Part shown: piece by piece, positions 36,519-43,376 of the stretch | How positions within the stretch are numbered: position 1 is the stretch's first letter | Layout: each line of letters opens with the position of its first letter | From: Planctomycetota bacterium | GTDB taxonomy: Bacteria; Planctomycetota; PLA2; JAEUHO01 | Direction: 5' to 3' | Assembly: GCA_029259775.1 (NCBI GenBank) | Contig: JAJDEN010000045.1 | Location: 1 to 64,000 of the forward strand | DNA: 64,000 bases | Translations under genes and position numbers: made by a program | The notes under the pieces: generated by a model | The model's input: the letters and a program-made list of their open reading frames with translations, nothing else | Database searches by the model: none | What the model was told of the DNA's origin: nothing

Positions 36519-36995
36519 CGATTGGCCCCCTACGCAGCAGGATCGCCGCCAGTACTGACCACGCATTTAGCCGCTCGGGCGGCTCATGGAAAATCCAAGA
36601 ACCGCGGCAGGGACGCCGGTGGCCCGTTTGCCGGCCATGCCGAGGTACCAAGCTGGCTTGTTGCCCGGACGTTGGCGGGCGTCGCGAGGCTGGCGACGAA
36701 CCTGATGGGGAGAATCCAGTCTTCCCATGGAAGACCGGCTCCTCAGGTAGCGAGGCCTGTGCACGGGTGCGGCATGGCGGCACGAAGCACGCGCGCGAAT
36801 CCCGTACGAGCTTACCGCACTCCGTATCTCGCAGAACTGCGAATCGTGGACGACCTTGCCCGCCTCCGTACCAGCGGCGAAGGGCCGCTGACGGCGCGCG
36901 CCGCCTGACGTGGGCCGGCGAGGTGGTTGGAATTCCCTATCCGCACCCGAGCCGGCGTGATCCATGAGGTGGAGACGTAGGACGGGGCACGTCAC
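36519..36995. other. gene-free region after pstB
   Basis: This 477-base gap separates the end of the pst operon from the beta-propeller lipoprotein gene, both on the - strand. It holds a hairpin at 36716-36738 and presumably the promoter of the lipoprotein. Open frames across it have no recognisable family, no signal sequence and no conserved motif, so I call none of them. Confidence 0.55.
36716..36738. repeat. CCATGGAAG-type hairpin element, copy 2
   Basis: GTCTTCC (36719-36725), loop CAT, GGAAGAC (36729-36735) is a perfect 7-bp stem, extended by CC/GG after one mismatch. It is related to 34455-34477. It lies about 260 bases downstream of the last pst gene and could end that transcript. Confidence 0.5.
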
Positions 36996-37787
36996 CTAGC
37001 CGTAGCGACCCTCGATGTAGTCCGCCGTCTCCTTGTTCTTGGGTGTCACGAACGTCTCGTCCGTCGGACCGTGCTCCACGACCTTGCCCATGAGCATGAA
37101 GATGCACTCGTCACTCGCGCGGCGGGCCTGCGCCATGTTGTGCGTCACGATGACGATCGTGTACTTGCCCTTGAGCTCCCAGATCAGCTCCTCTACGGCT
37201 GACGTTGCCGCCGGGTCCAGGGCTGAACACGGCTCGTCCATGAGGAGCAGCGTCGGCTTCACCGGAAGCAGGCGGGCGATGCAGAGCTTCTGCTGCTGCT
37301 CGAGGGAGAGGGTGATGGCGGGACGCTTGAGGATGTCCTTCACGGCATCCCACAGCAGCACCTGCCGCAGCACGTCCTCGACGATGCCGTCGTGATCCTC
37401 CTTGGTGACGCGCTCGCCCTTGGGCGTGTGCAGGCGGTGTCCGAACAGGACGTTGTCGCGGATCGAGAGCGGGAGGGGGTTCGGGCGCTGGAAGACCATG
37501 CCGATCTGCTTGCGTACCTGCACCAGCTCGACGCCGTCGGCGAGGGTGTTGTGGCCGCATACCTCGATCGTGCCGGTCGTGCGCACGTAGCCGAGCCGCT
37601 CGTTGATCCGGTTGATCGCCCGAAGGAACGTGGACTTGCCACAGCCCGACGGACCGATCAGGGACGTGATGATCCCCTGCTTGATGTCGAGATCGACATC
37701 GAAGAGGGCCTGGAACGTTCCGTACCAGAGGTTCACGCCACGCGTGCGGATCGCGAGGTCGGCCTGCAGGGCAGTGGCACTATCCAA
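36996..37787 (-). CDS. pstB: phosphate ABC transporter ATPase PstB (copy with degenerate signature)
   Basis: The 263-residue ATPase has Walker A GPSGCGKST (45-53), Q-loop Gln100 in GMVFQRPNPLP, Walker B LLLMDE (180-185) and H-loop His216 in IVIVTHNM. The signature motif, normally LSGGQQQR, reads LSLEQQQK (160-167), losing both glycines. The family-typical PNPLP and YIEGRYG ending identify PstB. It overlaps the stop of the second pstB gene by 8 bases. A heterodimer in which this subunit supplies the nucleotide-binding residues and its partner supplies the good signature motif is the simplest reading. It powers high-affinity phosphate import at the inner membrane. Confidence 0.9.
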   Translation of the reverse strand: MDSATALQADLAIRTRGVNLWYGTFQALFDVDLDIKQGIITSLIGPSGCGKSTFLRAINRINERLGYVRTTGTIEVCGHNTLADGVELVQVRKQIGMVFQRPNPLPLSIRDNVLFGHRLHTPKGERVTKEDHDGIVEDVLRQVLLWDAVKDILKRPAITLSLEQQQKLCIARLLPVKPTLLLMDEPCSALDPAATSAVEELIWELKGKYTIVIVTHNMAQARRASDECIFMLMGKVVEHGPTDETFVTPKNKETADYIEGRYG

Positions 37788-38589
37788 AGCGTCCCTCCAC
37801 GTAGTCCACCGAGCGCGGATCTTTCGCGCGCCCGTCGAAGAAGGCCTCGGTCTCGGCGACCTCGACGCACTCGCTCATGAGGAAGAAGGCCGTGCGATCG
37901 GCGAGTCGACGCGCCTGCTGGACGAGGTTCGTCACCAGCACGATCGTGACTTCCTTCTTCAGCTCCTTGAGGACGTCCTCGATGCGCATTGTCGTCACGG
38001 GATCCACGGCGATGGAGAACTCGTCGAGGAGCAGCAGATCGGGATCCTGAGACAGCGCGCGCGCGATCGTGAGCCGCTGTTGCTGACCACCGGAGAGCAG
38101 GCTCCCAAGGGACTTCAGGCGGTCCTTCACTTCGTCCCAGAGCGCCGCGCGCGTGAGGCAGCGCTCGACGATCACATCCAGCTCAGCGCGCTTCCTGATA
38201 CCGCGCAGGCGTGGCGAAAGCGCGACGTTGTCGTAGACGCTGAGCGGCAAGCCCACCGGCAAGGGGAATACGACGCCAATGCGTCTGCGCAGGGCGTAGA
38301 GATTCCGGATCTCGCGGACGTCGCGGCCGGCAAATTCGATCGTGCCGTCCACGGACATCGCGGGGGTGAAGGAGTCCATGCGATTGATCGCACGCAGGAA
38401 CGACGTCTTGCCGCTGTTCGCGGGACCGATGATCCCCAAGATCTCGTGCTCCCGGATCTCGAGCGAGACGTCCTTCAGTGCGACATGCGCACCGTAGCGA
38501 ACCGTGAGATCTCGCACGGCGACCTTGGCGTCGGTGACGCGCGCGACGGTGTTGCCTGCATCTACCACTTCTTCTTGCCTCTCAGCCAC
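37780..38589 (-). CDS. second PstB-type ATPase (degenerate Q-loop and H-loop)
   Basis: The 269-residue ATPase has Walker A GPANSGKT (55-62), a canonical signature LSGGQQQR (165-172) and Walker B LLLLDE (185-190). The Q-loop Gln is Pro109 (GVVFPLPVGLP) and the H-loop His is Asn221 (IVLVTNLVQQ). It resembles PstB and ends YVEGRFG like its partner. These losses are complementary to those of the adjacent PstB. It overlaps the pstA stop by 28 bases and the start of the next pstB by 8, indicating one transcript with coupled translation. Confidence 0.88.
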   Translation of the reverse strand: MAERQEEVVDAGNTVARVTDAKVAVRDLTVRYGAHVALKDVSLEIREHEILGIIGPANSGKTSFLRAINRMDSFTPAMSVDGTIEFAGRDVREIRNLYALRRRIGVVFPLPVGLPLSVYDNVALSPRLRGIRKRAELDVIVERCLTRAALWDEVKDRLKSLGSLLSGGQQQRLTIARALSQDPDLLLLDEFSIAVDPVTTMRIEDVLKELKKEVTIVLVTNLVQQARRLADRTAFFLMSECVEVAETEAFFDGRAKDPRSVDYVEGRFG

Positions 38590-39437
38590 ATGCGGAACGA
38601 GATCGAGATTGCGTTCATGGCGAGCACCATGCCGATGAGCACCAGCGCCACGCCGTACGGCATGTTCGCCGCGTGCTCGGGCAGTTGCACCTGGGTTGCC
38701 ATGGCGTACAGGTGCAGTGACAGGGCCATCGTCTGGTCCCCAACCCCTTCGGGCAGGAACGGGAGGAAGATCGCGGCGCCCGTGAACATGATCGGCGCCG
38801 TCTCACCGGCGGTGCGCGACACCTCCAGGATGACGCCCGTCAGGATGCCGCTGATCGAGTTGGGCAGGACGACGCGCCGGATGGTTTGCCAACGCGTTGC
38901 GCCCATGTTCCAGCAGGCCTCGCGGAAGGCCTGCGGCACCGCCTGCAACGACTCGCGCGTTGCGACGATCACAACGGGCAGCGTCATCACGGCCAACGTC
39001 AGGCTGGCCGCCAGGATGCTCGTGCCGAACTTGAAGAAGTGCACGAACGCGCCCACACCGAACAACGCATGCACGATCGAGGGCACACCGGCCAAGTTGA
39101 TGATGGCCAGGTTGATCGCGCGCGTGAACCAGTTGTCCGGTGCGTACTCGCTGAGGTAGACGGCGGCGGCCACACCGAGCGGCACGGAGGCGAGCAGCGC
39201 GACCGTGACCAGCCAGACGGTGCCGATCAGCGCGGGGAAGATGCCGCCGGCGGTCATCTCGTCCTTGGGATCGCTGAACAAGAACTCGAAGGAGAGGATC
39301 GGGCCGCCCTTGACGATCAAGACGGTGAGAATGACGAGTACGGGCACGATCAAGAGGAGCGTCATCGTCAGGAAGAGCGTCTTGACGAGGCCCTGCTTGC
39401 GCCGGTTGACGGCATTGAGATCCGTGGCGTCAAACAT
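38562..39437 (-). CDS. pstA: phosphate ABC transporter permease PstA
   Basis: The 291-residue membrane protein has six predicted membrane segments and the inner-membrane permease loop EACWNMGATRWQTIRRVVLP (the EAA motif), which docks on the ATPase. AGGIFPALIGTVWLVTVALL and GVAAAVYLSEYAPDNWF are typical of PstA, as is the GETAPIMFTG segment. It forms the channel with PstC. The gene lies 3 bases after pstC and overlaps the following ATPase gene by 28 bases. Confidence 0.93.
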   Translation of the reverse strand: MFDATDLNAVNRRKQGLVKTLFLTMTLLLIVPVLVILTVLIVKGGPILSFEFLFSDPKDEMTAGGIFPALIGTVWLVTVALLASVPLGVAAAVYLSEYAPDNWFTRAINLAIINLAGVPSIVHALFGVGAFVHFFKFGTSILAASLTLAVMTLPVVIVATRESLQAVPQAFREACWNMGATRWQTIRRVVLPNSISGILTGVILEVSRTAGETAPIMFTGAAIFLPFLPEGVGDQTMALSLHLYAMATQVQLPEHAANMPYGVALVLIGMVLAMNAISISFRMWLRGKKKW

Positions 39438-39440
39438 CGG

Positions 39441-40364
39441 CTACTTCTTCCGGATGCCGCGCACGACGAGGTCGGCGGTCAGGTTGATGACGAAGGTGAC
39501 GAGGAAGAGCAGGATCCCCAGCGTGAACAGCGCTCGGTAGTGATCCGACCCCGGGACAGTTTCTCCGAGTTCGGCGGCGATGGTCGCGGTGAGCGCACGG
39601 ACGGAGTCGAAGATGCCGCCCGGGATGTTGATCGAGTGGCCGCTGGCCATCAGCACAGCCATGGTCTCGCCGAAGCCGCGCCCCACCCCGAGCAGGACCG
39701 CAGCGACGAGGCCGTTGCGCGCGGCGGGCAAGACGACGCGCCAAATGATCTGCCAGCGCGTCGCGCCCATCGCCTCGGCCGCCTCGCGGTAGGTGTCGGG
39801 TACGGCCTTCAGCGCGTCTTCGGCGATCGTCGTCATGATCGGCGCCGCCATCAGCCCGAGGATGATGCCGGAGTTGAGGATGTTGAGGCCCACCGGCACG
39901 TTGAAGGTCTCGATGATGAGCGGGTTCATGATGCTCAGACCGATGAAGCCCCACACGACGGAGGGGATTGCGGCGAGCATCTCGACCAGGATCTTCAGGA
40001 TCTCCCGCGTCCGTCCCGTCGCGAACTCCGCGATGAAGATGGCCGCGCCGAGCGAGAACGGGACGGCAATCAGCATCGCCAGGCCCGTTACGCTAGCGGT
40101 ACCTACGATGAGCGCGAACGCGCCGTATGTGGTCTTGGTCTCGGACGTGGGACGCCAATTCGGCGACGTGAGAAACTCCCAGATGTCCATCTCACCGGTG
40201 ATGAAGGGCAGCCCCTCCTTCGTGATGAAGACGAAGATCCCGACGATCAGGACGATGGCGGAGATGCCGCCCACGAACATGAAGACCTGCATGCCCTTGT
40301 CGACGAACCAAGCGAACGTGCGGCGATCCAGATCAGGCAGCGTGCTGGGGGTTGATGCGCTCAC
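39441..40364 (-). CDS. pstC: phosphate ABC transporter permease PstC
   Basis: The 307-residue membrane protein has about six hydrophobic segments (VFMFVGGISAIVLIVGIFVF onward), the ABC permease EAA loop EAAEAMGATRWQIIWRVVLP, and GVGRGFGETMAVLMASGHSI, a conserved PstC stretch. GTASVTGLAMLIAVPFSLGA matches the family. It pairs with PstA. It starts 2 bases after the phoU fusion gene. Confidence 0.93.
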   Translation of the reverse strand: MSASTPSTLPDLDRRTFAWFVDKGMQVFMFVGGISAIVLIVGIFVFITKEGLPFITGEMDIWEFLTSPNWRPTSETKTTYGAFALIVGTASVTGLAMLIAVPFSLGAAIFIAEFATGRTREILKILVEMLAAIPSVVWGFIGLSIMNPLIIETFNVPVGLNILNSGIILGLMAAPIMTTIAEDALKAVPDTYREAAEAMGATRWQIIWRVVLPAARNGLVAAVLLGVGRGFGETMAVLMASGHSINIPGGIFDSVRALTATIAAELGETVPGSDHYRALFTLGILLFLVTFVINLTADLVVRGIRKK

Positions 40365-40366
40365 GG

Positions 40367-41443
40367 CTAGTCCGCGTCCTCACCGCGGAGCTTCTCCATG
40401 AGCTCACGCGTCTTGAACGCGACCTGCTTGTGCACCTCGGCCAGCACCTCGTCGGTGACGGGCCCGTCGGGGGCCAGGTCCCAGTCCAGAAGGACGGTCT
40501 TGAAGGGCCTCTCCGCTAGGTGCCCGTGGAGGCCCGTGCCGAGGTTGACGATCACGTGGTAGTCGTCCAACTCGTCGTGCGTCGTGGGGAGCGCGACGGG
40601 ACGGGCGTGACGGCTGGGGATGCCCTTGCTCTCGAGAAACGCCTCGAGGGCGGGCTCGATCGCATCCGCGGGCGCCCACCCGGCGCTGGCGTAGGCGCCG
40701 CTGTTCGGGAAGCCCTTCGCGGCCACGGCCTCGGCGAGCGGGCTCCAGCAGCTGTTCGGGCCATCCACGAAGAGCACGCGGTAGAGCTTCGGAGCCTTCG
40801 TCTTGCCGGTCACGGCGAAGACGGTCTCCTCGCAGATGTTCTTCGCCTGGTCGCTGATGCGCTCGAGCCGCCGGAACACCGTGAGGAGGGCGAACAGGTC
40901 GGCTATCGACCGTGACTTCTCCTCACCCTCGCGCAGCAGGTCGAACCAGACGCGCTCGAAGCTGCTGTCGACCTGGGCCGCCATGCCCATCGTGCCGCGG
41001 GCGTGCTCGGCGTCGCCGTCAATGAACGACCTCAGCGCCTGCTTCAGCATGCCGATCGACTGCTCGCTCATCAACTCGACGTCGCGCGCGACGATGTCGG
41101 ACACGGGCTCGGAGAGCTGGACGGTCTCACGGGCCATCTTCGCGGCGTAGTCGCCGATGCGCTCGATACCGATCGTGAGGCGCAAGACGCTGGAGATGAA
41201 GCGCAGGACACCGGCGCTAGGCAGATGCCTGGCGACGAACAGGTGGCACTCCTTGTCGATCGCGCGAATGGCGCGGTTGATCGGCATGTCGCCCAGGATC
41301 GTCTCGGCCGCTTCCGCGCGATCGAACGCGAGGAGCGAGCGAGACGCCCGCTGGACGGCGACCGTGACGGCCTTCCCGACGGCCTCGACCTGGTCGCGAA
41401 TGGCGTCGAGGTCGGTCTGCAGACGTTCTTCGTAGTGACTCAC
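40367..41443 (-). CDS. phoU: PhoU fused to a catalytically dead LMW-phosphatase-like domain
   Basis: The 358-residue protein has a PhoU region at 1-215 with two three-helix units and the metal-binding ExxxD motifs IERIGDYA (93-100) and LERISDQA (193-200). Residues 220-350 match the low-molecular-weight phosphotyrosine phosphatase/ArsC fold: LYRVLFVDGPNSCWSPLAEA and the later HARPVALPTTHDELDDYHVI. The catalytic loop C(X)5RS reads D227...W233-S, so the nucleophile Cys and the phosphate-binding Arg are both replaced. The domain may bind phosphate, arsenate or a protein without catalysis. PhoU links the Pst transporter to PhoR. phoU here precedes pstC, unlike the common order with phoU last. Confidence 0.88.
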   Translation of the reverse strand: MSHYEERLQTDLDAIRDQVEAVGKAVTVAVQRASRSLLAFDRAEAAETILGDMPINRAIRAIDKECHLFVARHLPSAGVLRFISSVLRLTIGIERIGDYAAKMARETVQLSEPVSDIVARDVELMSEQSIGMLKQALRSFIDGDAEHARGTMGMAAQVDSSFERVWFDLLREGEEKSRSIADLFALLTVFRRLERISDQAKNICEETVFAVTGKTKAPKLYRVLFVDGPNSCWSPLAEAVAAKGFPNSGAYASAGWAPADAIEPALEAFLESKGIPSRHARPVALPTTHDELDDYHVIVNLGTGLHGHLAERPFKTVLLDWDLAPDGPVTDEVLAEVHKQVAFKTRELMEKLRGEDAD

Positions 41444-41468
41444 GCGTCCCTCCCCAAAGACAGGATGG

Positions 41469-41490
41469 CGGACCGCCGCGCGGCGGTCCG
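41469..41490 (-). terminator. hairpin between pstS and phoU
   Basis: CGGACCGCC (41469-41477), loop GCGC, GGCGGTCCG (41482-41490) is a perfect 9-bp stem, with a tenth G-C pair outside. It lies 18 bases downstream of the pstS stop within the operon. Such hairpins after binding-protein genes usually act as partial terminators or protect the upstream mRNA, giving more PstS than the membrane components. Confidence 0.65.
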
Positions 41491-41508
41491 CGTGCTCAGA
41501 TCGGCCGT

Positions 41509-42372
41509 CTACTTGACGGGCGCGTAGCCCTTGCGCTTGATGATGGCTTGGCCCTCTTCGCTGAGGATCCAGTCCAGGTACACCTTGGTCTCGCCGGTGG
41601 GCTCGCCGTTGGTGTACATGAGCAGCGGGCGGGCGATCGGGTACGTCCCGTCGACAGCTGAGGTGACCGTGGGCGTCACGTACGGGCTGTTGGCGTCCCT
41701 GGCCACGTCAGCCAGCTGCACATGCTTGGTGGCGTAGGCGAGGCCGCTGTACCCGATGCCGCAGGGTGTGTTCTCGACGGCGTCGACGACGTCCTTGCTG
41801 CCGTGCAGGTCCTTGGAGCCGAGCTTGAAGTCACCCCTGCCCATCACGGTCTTGCGGAAGTACGCGTAGGTACCCGAGTTGTTCTGGCGGCTGAAGCGCA
41901 CGATCTCCGCGCTGTCGCAGCCGGGCACCTCGATGCCGAAGTCGCGCCAGCTCTCCGTCGGTCCGCCGTCACCGTAGATGTCAGCGAGCTCCTTGAGCGT
42001 GAACTTCTTCTTCGGGTTGTCCTTGTGGAGATAGACGGCCAGCGCGTCGTAGCCGACGACCCACTCCTTGGGCTCGATGCCCTTGGACCTTGCGAGCTCG
42101 TATTCCTTCGGCTTCATCTTGCGGCTGGCGTTCGCGATGTCGACGGTCCCGCTGATGAGCGCGGCGATGCCGGTGCCGGAACCGCCGCCGGTCACGGCCA
42201 CAGCCACGGAGGTCTTCTTCTTGGCGTAGGCCTCGGCCCACGCCTGGGCCACGTTCACGAGCGTGTCGGAGCCCTTGTTCTGGATCAGGGTGCGGTCCCC
42301 CTTGCCGCCGCAGGCGACGAGCAGGCCAAGGGCTGCGAAGCACAGAACCTTCAACGCGATGTTCGTGGTCAT
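41509..42372 (-). CDS. pstS: phosphate-binding lipoprotein PstS
   Basis: The 287-residue protein begins with a lipoprotein signal (LCFAALGLLVACGG). The binding-protein fold shows IQNKGSDTLVNVAQAWAEAY, AVTGGGSGTGIAALISGTVD (phosphate-binding GSGTG-type loop), IANASRKMK, VVGYDALAVYLHKDN, RQNNSGTYAYFR and LDWILSEEGQAIIKRKGYAP. It captures phosphate for PstCA. ATG 42372 is chosen because the signal peptide starts there and AGGAG lies upstream; the open frame continues to 42609 without protein-like features. A three-unit Pho box lies 114 bases upstream. Confidence 0.93.
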   Translation of the reverse strand: MTTNIALKVLCFAALGLLVACGGKGDRTLIQNKGSDTLVNVAQAWAEAYAKKKTSVAVAVTGGGSGTGIAALISGTVDIANASRKMKPKEYELARSKGIEPKEWVVGYDALAVYLHKDNPKKKFTLKELADIYGDGGPTESWRDFGIEVPGCDSAEIVRFSRQNNSGTYAYFRKTVMGRGDFKLGSKDLHGSKDVVDAVENTPCGIGYSGLAYATKHVQLADVARDANSPYVTPTVTSAVDGTYPIARPLLMYTNGEPTGETKVYLDWILSEEGQAIIKRKGYAPVK

Positions 42373-42485
42373 GTCGGTCCACTCCTCATTGAGCCACGGC
42401 CCCTTGGAGCCGGGCCAAGCCGGCGTGGTCCGCGAAGCGGCGCGCCGGTGATGCCTCTCGAATGGGCGTGATTCGACCCGAGGCC

Positions 42486-42514
42486 CGTAAAGCTGACGTG
42501 AAGACGGCGTCAAG
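42486..42514 (-). promoter_or_regulatory. Pho box: three 7-mers at 11-base period
   Basis: On the - strand the sequence reads CTTGACG, four bases, CTTCACG, four bases, CTTTACG (42514 to 42486). The 7-mers differ only at the fourth base, and the 11-base period places all three on one face of the helix, as in known PhoB/PhoP direct-repeat sites. It lies between phoB and pstS and points at pstS, so the PhoB-type regulator encoded next door is the likely binder. A weak -10 would lie about 10 bases downstream; I cannot name it surely. Confidence 0.75.
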
Positions 42515-42568
42515 CTTCGGAGATCGGCAGTCGCCCGGGCGTGGCTGGTGGCACGGGCGGCCCTGCCT

Positions 42569-43276
42569 TCAGCTGGAGGTGGGCCCTGCGTCGCTGAAGC
42601 GGTAGCCAACGCCTCGCACCGTCTCCACCACGTTGCGCTGCTCGCCCAGTTTCTTGCGGATCGAGCGGATGTGGACGTCGATGTTGCGTGCCACGCGGAT
42701 CGCTTCGGTCCCCAGGACGCGCCGCAGCAGCGTGTCGCGCTCGTAGACCTGACCCGGCCGCGAGGCGAGGAAGTAGAGCAGACGGAACTCTGTGGCGGTG
42801 AACTCGACGGGCTCGCCCTCGACCCGGACCTCGTGCCGCGCCGGGTCGATCTCGATGGCCCCGCGCCGCACGGGGCGCTGAGGCGCCTCGTCGGCCTGGC
42901 TGGAGCCGCGCCGCAGCACCGCCTTCACCCGGGCGATGAGTTCCTTCACGCTGAACGGCTTCGGGACGTAGTCATCCGCCCCCACGCCGAAGCCGACCAC
43001 GATGTCGGTCTCCTCGCCCTTGGCGGTCAGCATGATGATCGGCGTGGCGCTGATCCGCGGCTCCTGCCTGACGAGACGGCAGATCTCGAGACCGTCGAGA
43101 TCAGGCAGCATCAGATCCAACAGGATCAGGTCCGGCTTGCCGCTGCGCGCGGCCTCGAGCCCGTCCCGGCCGGTCCTCGCGGTCGAGACCTGGAAGTGCT
43201 CCCGGCGCAGGTTGTAGGCGAGCACCTCACAGAGGTCCCGCTCGTCTTCCACCACGAGGATGTGTTCGCCGGACAT
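42569..43276 (-). CDS. phoB: PhoB-type response regulator
   Basis: The 235-residue protein has a receiver domain with acidic pair ED (10-11), phospho-acceptor Asp54 in DLILLDLMLPD, Thr in PIIMLTAKGEE and Lys in YVPKPFSVKELIA. A winged-helix domain follows with FTATEFRLLYFLASRPGQVY, RNIDVHIRSIRKKLGE and ETVRGVGYRF. It lies 100 bases downstream of the phoR gene and upstream of the Pho box and pstS, so it is the phosphate regulator. It is named by context; PhoP is a synonym in some groups. Confidence 0.9.
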   Translation of the reverse strand: MSGEHILVVEDERDLCEVLAYNLRREHFQVSTARTGRDGLEAARSGKPDLILLDLMLPDLDGLEICRLVRQEPRISATPIIMLTAKGEETDIVVGFGVGADDYVPKPFSVKELIARVKAVLRRGSSQADEAPQRPVRRGAIEIDPARHEVRVEGEPVEFTATEFRLLYFLASRPGQVYERDTLLRRVLGTEAIRVARNIDVHIRSIRKKLGEQRNVVETVRGVGYRFSDAGPTSS

Positions 43277-43376
43277 CGCACGTCCCTACCGACGGGTTCG
43301 ATCGCCTCCCGTCTGCGCCCAGGATAGGTGCTTGCGTTCCGTGGACGCGACTCCTGTTGGAGGGTCCGGCCGCGCG

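Noticed and set aside
36396..36995. Open frames in the gap between the lipoprotein gene and pstB
   Set aside because: They overlap each other on both strands, have no ribosome-binding site, signal or domain, and seem chance frames.
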